Source: JBMYYR01 sp049609625
GTDB lineage: Bacteria; Bacteroidota; Bacteroidia; Flavobacteriales; CAJXXR01
Length of the DNA stretch: 45,226 nt
Reading direction: 5' to 3'
Assembly: GCA_049609625.1 (NCBI GenBank)
Contig: JBMYYR010000009.1
Location: forward strand, 1 to 45,226
The notes beneath the pieces were generated by a model. The model searched no databases and was not told the DNA's origin. It saw nothing but the letters and a program-made list of their open reading frames with translations. Made by a program: the position numbers and the translations under genes. Of this stretch, positions 1 through 6,058 are shown in pieces (position 1 is the first letter of the stretch; the number at the start of each line of letters is the position of its first letter).

Positions 1-129
1 ACAACCCACAAGCAAATTGCAGAAGACTTATATACCTCTAGAGTAGTAGTTTCTAGGCTGCTAAAAAAGTTAGAAAACGAAAATAAAATTAAACTTTTTA
101 GAAACAGTATTAAAGTTTTAGAACTGTAA
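1..129 (+). CDS. Crp/Fnr-family regulator, C-terminal end only (cut by window start)
   Basis: Frame 1 is open from the first base to TAA at 127-129 and encodes 43 residues beginning TTHKQIAEDLYTSRVVVSRL and ending in KVLEL. The pattern 'T.KQIAEDL.TSR..VSRLL..LE..' is the winged helix-turn-helix of Crp/Fnr regulators, with the recognition helix around TSRVVVSRLLKKLE. The cyclic-nucleotide-like sensor domain lies outside the window, so the signal it senses is unknown. It directly precedes a heme lipoprotein and a thioredoxin gene on the same strand, and a Crp/Fnr-like dyad overlaps its stop codon, which suggests that it controls these genes and perhaps itself. Family assignment from a C-terminus only. 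Confidence 0.8.
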   Translation, partial: TTHKQIAEDLYTSRVVVSRLLKKLENENKIKLFRNSIKVLEL

Positions 130-139
130 CTAAAGTTAC
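126..139. promoter_or_regulatory. Putative Crp/Fnr operator, GTAAC-N4-GTTAC
   Basis: A perfect dyad (GTAAC, spacer TAAA, GTTAC) has the 5-4-5 geometry of Crp/Fnr operators. It overlaps the stop codon of the regulator gene and lies about 20 bp upstream of the -7 box of the heme lipoprotein gene. A one-mismatch copy lies before the peroxiredoxin gene (2346-2359). Function is inferred from geometry and position. Confidence 0.5.
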
Positions 140-152
140 TAAAACTGTTTTT

Positions 153-160
153 TATCTTTG
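153..160 (+). promoter_or_regulatory. Promoter -7 box (TATCTTTG) of the heme lipoprotein gene
   Basis: TATCTTTG matches the Bacteroidota sigma -7 consensus TAnnTTTG exactly and lies 12 bp before the ATG at 173. No clear TTTG -33 element is visible; the Crp/Fnr-like dyad is centred near that position instead. Confidence 0.6.
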
Positions 161-172
161 TCTTAAAACTAG

Positions 173-1126
173 ATGAAAACGTACCTATATATTATACTCT
201 CTTTATTCCTTTTTTTTAGTTGTAAAAAAGACAATAAGCCGTCTTACAAAAAAATGAAAATGGCAAAAGAAACCCATGTTGGTAAAAAATTAATGGAAAC
301 AAACTGTTATGTATGTCACGCTGTATCTGGGGCAAAAGAAAACAGAATTGCACCTCCAATGATTTCTATTAAAGAACATTATATATCAGAAAACACCACC
401 AAAGAAGAGTTTATTGCTGCCATGCAAAATTGGATTAAAAACCCAACAGAAGAAAATGTAAAAATGCACAATGCTGTAAAACAATTTGGTATTATGCCAA
501 GGCAACATTATCCAGAAAATACCATTCAAAAAATTGCTGAATATATGTTTAACAATGATATTGAAAAACCTGTATGGCATAAAGAAAACGATAAAGAAAG
601 AGCAAAGCAAAAGCACAAACAAGCAACCAATTTTACAAACTTACCTTATGATGAAAGAGGATTAAAATATGCGCTTTCTACAAAAGCAGTTTTAGGTAAA
701 AATTTAATGGGCAAAATTCAAAAAGAAGGAACTTTAGCTGCGTTAGATTTTTGTAATATTAAAGCTTTTCCTTTAACAGATAGTATGTCTGTTGTTCATA
801 AAGCAACCATAAAAAGAGTGTCAGACAAACCTAGAAATTACAAAAACAAAGCAAATTCTTTAGAAAACGAGTACATAACTATTTTTAAAGAAGACGCAAA
901 AGCAAACAAAGAATCTAAACCAATTGTTGTAGAAACAGCAAAAAATGTAAAGGTTTATTACCCAATTAAAACAAACGGCATGTGTTTGCAATGCCATGGT
1001 AAACCAAATTCAGATATAAAACCAAATACGTTAACACAAATAAATAAACTATACCCAAAAGACTTGGCAAAAGGCTATAGCGAAAACCAAATAAGAGGTA
1101 TTTGGAATGTTTCGTTTCAAAAATAA
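173..1126 (+). CDS. Lipid-anchored c-type cytochrome with DUF3365 (Tll0287-like) domain, two heme motifs
   Basis: 317 residues. A lipoprotein signal peptide ends in FFSC with Cys17 as the lipidated residue, so the protein should be membrane-anchored and periplasmic. The N-terminal part (about 35-135) is a cytochrome c-like domain with heme motif C45-Y-V-C48-H49 and a possible Met axial ligand in IMPRQHY. The C-terminal part (about 155-315) resembles DUF3365/Tll0287-like domains and carries a second motif, C271-L-Q-C274-H275. Domains of this kind are associated with heme-based redox sensing or electron transfer; the partner is not known. The gene sits 43 bp after a Crp/Fnr regulator and 12 bp before a thioredoxin gene, so the latter two are probably co-transcribed. 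All seven arginines use AGA/AGG, unlike most genes further along. Confidence 0.85.
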   Translation: MKTYLYIILSLFLFFSCKKDNKPSYKKMKMAKETHVGKKLMETNCYVCHAVSGAKENRIAPPMISIKEHYISENTTKEEFIAAMQNWIKNPTEENVKMHNAVKQFGIMPRQHYPENTIQKIAEYMFNNDIEKPVWHKENDKERAKQKHKQATNFTNLPYDERGLKYALSTKAVLGKNLMGKIQKEGTLAALDFCNIKAFPLTDSMSVVHKATIKRVSDKPRNYKNKANSLENEYITIFKEDAKANKESKPIVVETAKNVKVYYPIKTNGMCLQCHGKPNSDIKPNTLTQINKLYPKDLAKGYSENQIRGIWNVSFQK

Positions 1127-1138
1127 AAATTTTCAGGC

Positions 1139-1435
1139 ATGAGCAAATTTTCAGAAATTATAAACCAAGAAAAACCAGTTTTAGTAGATTTTTTTGCTGA
1201 ATGGTGTGGACCTTGTAAAACCATGAGTCCTATTTTAAAACAAGTAAAAGAAACTTTAGGAGATAAAGTTTCTATTATTAAAATAGATGTTGATAAAAAC
1301 CAAGCATTGGCAACAAAATACCAAGTTAGAGGAGTGCCAACCTTTGTTTTATACAAATTTGGCAAACAAGTTTGGCGCCAATCTGGGGCAGTACAAAAAA
1401 ACGAGTTGGTTTCTATTATTAATAGTTATATATAG
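1139..1435 (+). CDS. Thioredoxin
   Basis: 98 residues forming a minimal thioredoxin fold with the classical active site W22-C23-G-P-C26 and the cis-proline segment RGVPTFVLY. There is no signal peptide, so it is cytoplasmic. It starts 12 bp after the heme lipoprotein and probably shares its transcript. A second, more canonical thioredoxin (28484-28801) is present in the window, so this copy is likely a dedicated reductant for the local redox block, perhaps for the peroxiredoxin at 2418. That pairing is inference from proximity. Confidence 0.93.
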   Translation: MSKFSEIINQEKPVLVDFFAEWCGPCKTMSPILKQVKETLGDKVSIIKIDVDKNQALATKYQVRGVPTFVLYKFGKQVWRQSGAVQKNELVSIINSYI

Positions 1436-1514
1436 TTTTTTTATAGTAGTTTATTATGAAAAGCATCTGATATTTTTCAGTTGTTTTTTTACCAATTAAA
1501 AGTATCTTTATAAA

Positions 1515-2093
1515 ATGAATTTATCTGAAGAATTTTGGAGTAACAAATACAAAAACAATAAAACAGGTTGGGATTTGGGTGAAGTTTCGCCACCATTAAA
1601 AGCCTATTTTGATAAACTTGAGAATAAAGAACTAAAAATTCTAATTCCTGGAGCAGGCAATTCTTATGAAGCAGAATATTTATTCAATAAAGGGTTTAAA
1701 AATGTTTTTGTGGTAGATTTAGTAAAATTACCACTCAGAAACATAAAAAACAGGATTCCTAAATTTCCTGAAAATCAATTAATTCACGCTAATTTTTTTG
1801 ATATCAAAGACACATTCGATTTAATAATTGAACAAACCTTTTTCTGTGCTATTAACCCAGAATTAAGACCAAAATATGCTGCAAAAATGACGTCTATCTT
1901 AAAAGAAAATGGCAAATTAGTTGGGCTATTATTTGATGCTGTTTTAAATGAAGATCATCCGCCTTTTGGAGGAAATAAAAAAGAGTACAAAACATATTTT
2001 GAGCCTTTTTTTGATATTAGTATTATGGAAAATGCATATAACTCACATGTTACACGAGCAGGAAAAGAACTATTTTTTATTTTGAGAAAATAG
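1515..2093 (+). CDS. TPMT-family class I SAM-dependent methyltransferase
   Basis: 192 residues. The start FWSNKYKNNKTGWDLGEVSP and the SAM-binding loop ILIPGAGNSYEAEYL are typical of the thiopurine S-methyltransferase superfamily; later motifs include IEQTFFCAI and LVGLLFD. Bacterial TPMT enzymes methylate thiols and, in some species, selenium or tellurium compounds; the natural substrate here cannot be read from sequence. It is somewhat shorter than the usual 200-220 residues but has no gap in the SAM-binding core. It begins 79 bp after the thioredoxin gene with no clear promoter box between them (TATCTTTA at 1503-1510 is one base off), so read-through from 173 is likely. Arginine codons are mostly AGA/AGG. 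Confidence 0.85.
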   Translation: MNLSEEFWSNKYKNNKTGWDLGEVSPPLKAYFDKLENKELKILIPGAGNSYEAEYLFNKGFKNVFVVDLVKLPLRNIKNRIPKFPENQLIHANFFDIKDTFDLIIEQTFFCAINPELRPKYAAKMTSILKENGKLVGLLFDAVLNEDHPPFGGNKKEYKTYFEPFFDISIMENAYNSHVTRAGKELFFILRK

Positions 2094-2345
2094 CATAAAG
2101 TAATATAGATTCTTATACACAGCGTAATTTCACTTATCTAATTTTTTTGTTTTAACAAGCAAACCTCTTAAGTGTGTGAATACGTACTTTATTGTCTGCA
2201 GCACTTTTTGAATTCTACCCATAGTAAAACAGAGTTTACGCAGGTACCAAGCTTTAACCTAGTTTTATTACAGCAATCTATAATAAATTATTGTTACTTT
2301 CAATTAGAGTCATCTATACGGGTATAAGCTTATGATATGGGTTGT

Positions 2346-2359
2346 GCAACACAAGTTAC
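2346..2359. promoter_or_regulatory. Putative Crp/Fnr operator, GCAAC-N4-GTTAC
   Basis: One mismatch from the perfect dyad at 126-139. Its centre lies about 30 bp upstream of the -7 box at 2382-2389, which puts it near -41 relative to the expected transcription start, the usual place for class II activation by Crp/Fnr proteins. Inference from motif and spacing only. Confidence 0.45.
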
Positions 2360-2381
2360 ATAAATATAAACTATCGTTTAG

Positions 2382-2389
2382 TATATTTG
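2382..2389 (+). promoter_or_regulatory. Promoter -7 box (TATATTTG) of the peroxiredoxin gene
   Basis: Exact match to TAnnTTTG, 28 bp before the ATG at 2418. It shows that the peroxiredoxin has its own promoter in addition to any read-through. Confidence 0.65.
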
Positions 2390-2417
2390 TAATAAATAAA
2401 AACAATAACAAAATAGT

Positions 2418-3143
2418 ATGAACACAACAGAAACAACAAAGCAAGAAGAAGTATTTCAAATGCCAAGAATTGGTGATAAAGCGCCAGAATTTAAAGCAGT
2501 AACAACACAAGGTGATATTAATTTTCCATCGGATTATAGTGGAGAATGGTCTATATTATTTAGCCACCCAGCAGACTTTACACCAGTTTGTACTTCAGAA
2601 TTTATGACGTTTGCGCATCAAGAAGAAAAATTTAAGAAAGCCAACTGTAACCTAATAGGTTTATCTATTGATGGTTTATATAGCCATATTGCTTGGTTAA
2701 GAACAATTAAAGAGAAAATTAAGTTTAACGGCATGGAAAATGTTGAAGTTAAGTTTCCTTTAATAGAAGATATTTCTATGAATGTGGCCAAAAAATACGG
2801 CATGGTGCAGCCAGGAGAAAGCGAAACCCAAGCAGTAAGAGCGGTGTTTTTTGTAGATCCAAAAGGTATTGTAAGAGCAATTATTTATTATCCATTAAGT
2901 TTAGGTCGTAATTTTGATGAACTTTATAGGGCTTTAATAGCTATGCAAACTTCAGATAAATTTAATGTGGCAACACCTGCAGATTGGAATCCTGGTGATA
3001 GTGTTATAGTGTCTCCAGCGGCATCTTGTGGTATTGCAGAAGAAAGAATGACAAGCACAGACGACTTAGAGTGCGACGATTGGTTTTTCTGTACAAAACC
3101 ATTAGATAAAGACTTGGTACTGAATGAAATTCTAAAAAAGTAA
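2418..3143 (+). CDS. Peroxiredoxin, Prx6-type with extra C-terminal cysteines
   Basis: 241 residues. The peroxidatic motif P-A-D-F-T-P-V-C58 and the Prx6-like segments (LSIDGLYSHIAWL, FPLIEDISMNVAKKYGM, AVFFVDPKGIVRAIIYYP) are clear. The enzyme reduces hydrogen peroxide and organic peroxides in the cytoplasm. Unlike plain 1-Cys Prx6 proteins it has three more cysteines near the C-terminus, C204, C219 and C225. The C219-X5-C225 spacing resembles archaeal thioredoxin peroxidases, in which a distal cysteine resolves the sulfenic acid, so a thioredoxin-coupled cycle is plausible. The first ~14 residues precede the conserved MPRIGD start of the domain; the ATG at 2418 is preferred because it follows the promoter at normal distance, but M15 is an alternative. 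Confidence 0.92.
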   Translation: MNTTETTKQEEVFQMPRIGDKAPEFKAVTTQGDINFPSDYSGEWSILFSHPADFTPVCTSEFMTFAHQEEKFKKANCNLIGLSIDGLYSHIAWLRTIKEKIKFNGMENVEVKFPLIEDISMNVAKKYGMVQPGESETQAVRAVFFVDPKGIVRAIIYYPLSLGRNFDELYRALIAMQTSDKFNVATPADWNPGDSVIVSPAASCGIAEERMTSTDDLECDDWFFCTKPLDKDLVLNEILKK

Positions 3144-3158
3144 CAGAATTTTAACGAT

Positions 3159-3187
3159 AAAAAGAACTGCTATTTGCAGTTCTTTTT
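3159..3187 (+). terminator. Rho-independent terminator after the peroxiredoxin gene
   Basis: A perfect 12-bp stem (AAAAAGAACTGC / GCAGTTCTTTTT) with a 5-nt loop and a T run begins 15 bp after the stop at 3143. It closes the redox block. Confidence 0.85.
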
Positions 3188-3360
3188 ATACTTTCCAGGA
3201 GTACTTTATAGCTAATAATATTATATGCAGCTAACTACCGACCTCTAAAAAAGTATATCGATTCAAAAAGCTTTTGAGTCTAAAAGGCTTTGCTTATAGG
3301 AGATTTAGAGTTTTCTTGCGGGCACTAATTAGCAAATTTTTTAGTATTTCAAATTTATAC

Positions 3361-3568
3361 TTCAAAATACACTTGCTCAACATTCCGGCTTATACGCCAG
3401 AACTAAATTCTTGTGAACAAGTTTAGAAATAGATTTAAGAACAAGACTTTCGATAATTTAAACGAAATAAAGCAATGGCTGTATCAATTTGTCGAGTCCA
3501 TGAATGAAGAATTAATCAAATCAATCGTTAGTAATCATCATTATTTAGACGCTCTTAATGCGAAGTAA
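3361..3568 (+). pseudogene. IS630-type transposase remnant (C-terminal part, frameshifted)
   Basis: From about 3361 one frame reads FKIHLLNIPAYTPELNSCEQ then stops. The phrase 'L..PAY.PELN..EQ' is the conserved end of the IS630/Tc1 DDE transposase core, with the last catalytic acidic residue in PELN..E. After a +1 shift near 3421 the reading continues as FRNRFKNKTFDNLNEIKQW and ends in NHHYLDALNAK before TAA at 3566, which is a normal transposase tail. The N-terminal two-thirds are missing or unrecognisable in 3190-3360, and no terminal inverted repeats were found. It lies at the end of the compositionally distinct block 1-3143. Confidence 0.75.
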
Positions 3569-3779
3569 TTAATTGTAAATTGTATAAACCATTCAAAAAC
3601 AAGCTAAATCTAGAATTTAGACAGGAGCAAAATTTAAAGAAAAGTCGTTTTGTTTTGATAAATGTTTGCTCAACCTACTCTTATTTTGCTTATCTATTGA
3701 GTTCAACGCCAGAGAGCTACAATAATTATTTACGCCCAAGCGAGGTCAAGGCACAAAAGCAAGAATATTTTATACTAAC
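3569..3779. other. Intergenic stretch after the transposase remnant
   Basis: About 210 bp (part of a 636-bp gap from 3144 to 3779). A 68-codon open frame at 3580-3786 has no recognisable motif, no promoter box and runs into the 3' end of the opposite lipoprotein gene; I do not regard it as a gene. Probably decayed flanking DNA of the insertion sequence. Confidence 0.5.
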
Positions 3780-4346
3780 TTATTGAGCTTGAAAACTAAA
3801 GATCAAATCGGCGTCGAGAGTTACGTCATAAGAAATTGGTGCTGGAGTCTGGAAATCAATATCTTGACTTAAGCTTAAGACCAGTTTGGTTTCGGTGTTC
3901 TCTAAGATAGTTAAATCTTGAACGGTTCCTCCAGTAAGTTCTACCGTCATGGTGGTTTCGGCGTCGTTTACGCTGTACAATCCGACCGGAAAGAGTGTTT
4001 GATCTTCTATTGCTATATCCGAAATCGGCAAAGCAAGCGTATTCAGATCAACCATAAGGCTGTAATTTCCTTCGGTGAGTAGGCTAGATGGTGTTTCTTT
4101 TACATTAAGGATGAAATCGGACAAATCAAAACCTGTGGCAGTAAACGATCCCACCGAAACGCCTCCTAACATAATGTCGCCACTGGCAGATATTCCAGAA
4201 CATTCCCAGTCGCCTATATATTTTGCAGATGCTCCACCGCCATCGCCGCCACCAGTTCCATCATCAGCATTGTCATTATCTTTTTTGCAAGACAAGACCG
4301 AAATCATAAGCGAAAGACTAAGGATTAAAATGTGTTTGAGTTTCAT
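3780..4346 (-). CDS. Lipoprotein of unknown function (paralogue of the one at 20568)
   Basis: 188 residues. The signal peptide ends in SVLSC with Cys20 as the likely lipidation site, followed by an acidic, glycine-rich linker (residues about 24-40) that separates the lipid anchor from a domain starting AKYIGDWECSG. The rest is beta-strand-like with alternating hydrophobic and polar residues and no catalytic motif. The opening 'A.Y.G.W.C' recurs in the small lipoprotein at 20568-20996 (AEYVGSWTCS), so the two are probably members of one family. It has its own promoter box at 4390-4397 and is not linked to the M1 gene behind it (101 bp gap). The function is unknown; a lipocalin-like beta-barrel is possible but unproven. 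Confidence 0.8.
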   Translation of the reverse strand: MKLKHILILSLSLMISVLSCKKDNDNADDGTGGGDGGGASAKYIGDWECSGISASGDIMLGGVSVGSFTATGFDLSDFILNVKETPSSLLTEGNYSLMVDLNTLALPISDIAIEDQTLFPVGLYSVNDAETTMTVELTGGTVQDLTILENTETKLVLSLSQDIDFQTPAPISYDVTLDADLIFSFQAQ

Positions 4347-4389
4347 AAGTTGATTTGTTGTTAAATTTATAGTAGTCGACTAAACATGT

Positions 4390-4397
4390 CAAATATA
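4390..4397 (-). promoter_or_regulatory. Promoter -7 box (TATATTTG on minus) of the lipoprotein gene
   Basis: The plus strand reads CAAATATA, an exact TAnnTTTG match on the minus strand, 43 bp before the ATG at 4346. Confidence 0.6.
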
Positions 4398-4447
4398 GTT
4401 ATTTTTTTAGAATGGTGGAGTTTGGGTGTTGTGGCCATCGGATCAGT

Positions 4448-6046
4448 CTAGGTTTCAACATATTTTAAATCCACCAAAAGATGTTGATTAACTTGTTTTT
4501 TAAACGACTTTAGTTTTACTTTTTTAAGGCGTTTCCATTGGTTTGATAACTTTAGTTTCCCAAAAGGCAGTTCAAAGTTAGCGTCAACTAATCTTGCTTC
4601 TACACCTTTTCTCACTTTGCGGTATTCAAGAATTGGGAGTTTGGATTGATCGAAATACATATTGAAAAAAGCATCGAGCTCTAATTCAAGTTCTTGTTCT
4701 AAAAAAGCTTTTACCTCATCTCCTGTAACAGATTGAATTTGATAGTGTTGCGCTAATTTCTTGATGGTAGAAAACCAACGTTTATCATCAGCAACAAGTT
4801 GACGAAGGGTGTGAAGTGTCCACGCGCCTTTGTAATAAATATCGGTATGTTCACCGCTTTTGTGTTGATGTTTTTCACCTTGAATAGGTGCTGCGTTGGT
4901 GATAAATGCTTTCTGATATTCCAAATAATCCAACATGGCTTGATGCCCGTACACTTCTTCCACATAAATGGCTTCGGAATAGGTGCAAAAACTTTCGTGA
5001 ATCCACATATCAGAACGGTCGGTCATACTCAAACTATTGCCCCACCATTCGTGTCCAGTTTCGTGAATAATAATAAAATCGAAATCAATTTTTTTCGGAT
5101 ATCTACCCAAATAACCGGGTAAAAATTTATTGCCGTAGGCTATGGCACTTTGGTGTTCCATACCCAAATACGGCGTTTCTACCAAGGCATAACCATCATC
5201 CTGAAAAGGATATTTTCCAAAGGCGTTTTCAAACACTTTGATGACCGTTTTAGCTTGTTTAAAATGACGTTTAGCTTTGTTGAGATTAGGTTTCAGGACG
5301 TAATAATCCATTTCTAAATCCTCATCGTTTTGACGTTCATAGACTTCAGAAAAATGAGCGTAATCGGCAATATTTAGACTTAGATTATAATTATTTATCG
5401 GATAGGAGGTCTTCCAAGTGGTTGAACGCCTTCCGTATTGATCGTAATCGGAAATTAAATTACCGTTCGATACAAAAAATAAGGTGTTCGGGTAATGACA
5501 AGTTACACTTACCGAGTCGGCTTCGTCATACAACAAATCTTTGTTTGGCCACCACAAACTTGCGCCATCGCCTTGACAAGACACCCCAAGCCACGGGTTT
5601 CCTTCGGTATCTTTTGCCCAAGAAAAGCCACCATCCCACGGAGCGTTTTTAGCAATTTGAGGTTGTCCGTGATAATACACTCGGATATTGAAAACGGCAT
5701 TGGGTTCAACGACGTGATTGAACAAAATTTTAAATCCTCGGCTATTTTTCGTTCGACTAAAAGCACACGATTTTCCATCGTGTAAAACAGAATCTATGCT
5801 TAAATTCTGAGCCAAATCCATAGCAATTTCTGCTCTAGGTTCCAAAAGTCTGGCTTTCATGTCAACAAAACCACTTATACTTTTCTTGTCGAAATCGATG
5901 GCTAAATCGAGGTGATAATAGCCAACATCATAAGAGGTTCGGAGTGTGTTTGGTGTAGCTAAAGCTTGAAGCTCAGACAATTGCTGAGCTTCAAGTTGAA
6001 ACGTCATCAAAACCAAAAGGCTTTGAAAAAAAGTACGATAATGCAT
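4448..6046 (-). CDS. Secreted M1-family metallopeptidase (short form)
   Basis: 532 residues with a signal peptide (MHYRTFFQSLLVLMTFQLEAQ). An N-terminal beta-sandwich domain is followed by the M1 catalytic domain: the GAMEN-equivalent segment YLGMEHQSAIAYG, the zinc motif H328-E329-T-G-H332 followed by EWWGNS, and the third ligand in WIHESFCTYSE. M1 enzymes remove N-terminal residues from peptides using one Zn2+. It lacks the long C-terminal helical domain of aminopeptidase N and ends about 200 residues after the zinc site, as do many Bacteroidota M1 proteins. It is the last gene of a five-gene minus-strand run and starts 12 bp after the M20 dipeptidase stop, so both probably take part in using exogenous peptides. 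Confidence 0.92.
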   Translation of the reverse strand: MHYRTFFQSLLVLMTFQLEAQQLSELQALATPNTLRTSYDVGYYHLDLAIDFDKKSISGFVDMKARLLEPRAEIAMDLAQNLSIDSVLHDGKSCAFSRTKNSRGFKILFNHVVEPNAVFNIRVYYHGQPQIAKNAPWDGGFSWAKDTEGNPWLGVSCQGDGASLWWPNKDLLYDEADSVSVTCHYPNTLFFVSNGNLISDYDQYGRRSTTWKTSYPINNYNLSLNIADYAHFSEVYERQNDEDLEMDYYVLKPNLNKAKRHFKQAKTVIKVFENAFGKYPFQDDGYALVETPYLGMEHQSAIAYGNKFLPGYLGRYPKKIDFDFIIIHETGHEWWGNSLSMTDRSDMWIHESFCTYSEAIYVEEVYGHQAMLDYLEYQKAFITNAAPIQGEKHQHKSGEHTDIYYKGAWTLHTLRQLVADDKRWFSTIKKLAQHYQIQSVTGDEVKAFLEQELELELDAFFNMYFDQSKLPILEYRKVRKGVEARLVDANFELPFGKLKLSNQWKRLKKVKLKSFKKQVNQHLLVDLKYVET

Positions 6047-6058
6047 TAAAATAAACGT

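Larger units (their letters stand above)
2094..2417. other. Intergenic stretch upstream of the peroxiredoxin gene
   Basis: 324 bp without a credible gene on either strand. It holds a Crp/Fnr-like dyad at 2346-2359 and a promoter box at 2382-2389. The remainder is AT-rich, and I see no strong terminator after the methyltransferase and no repeat. Confidence 0.6.

Noticed and set aside
3580..3786. 68-codon open frame between the transposase remnant and the lipoprotein
   Set aside because: No promoter box, no family motif, low-complexity composition, and it overlaps the 3' end of a convincing opposite-strand lipoprotein gene.
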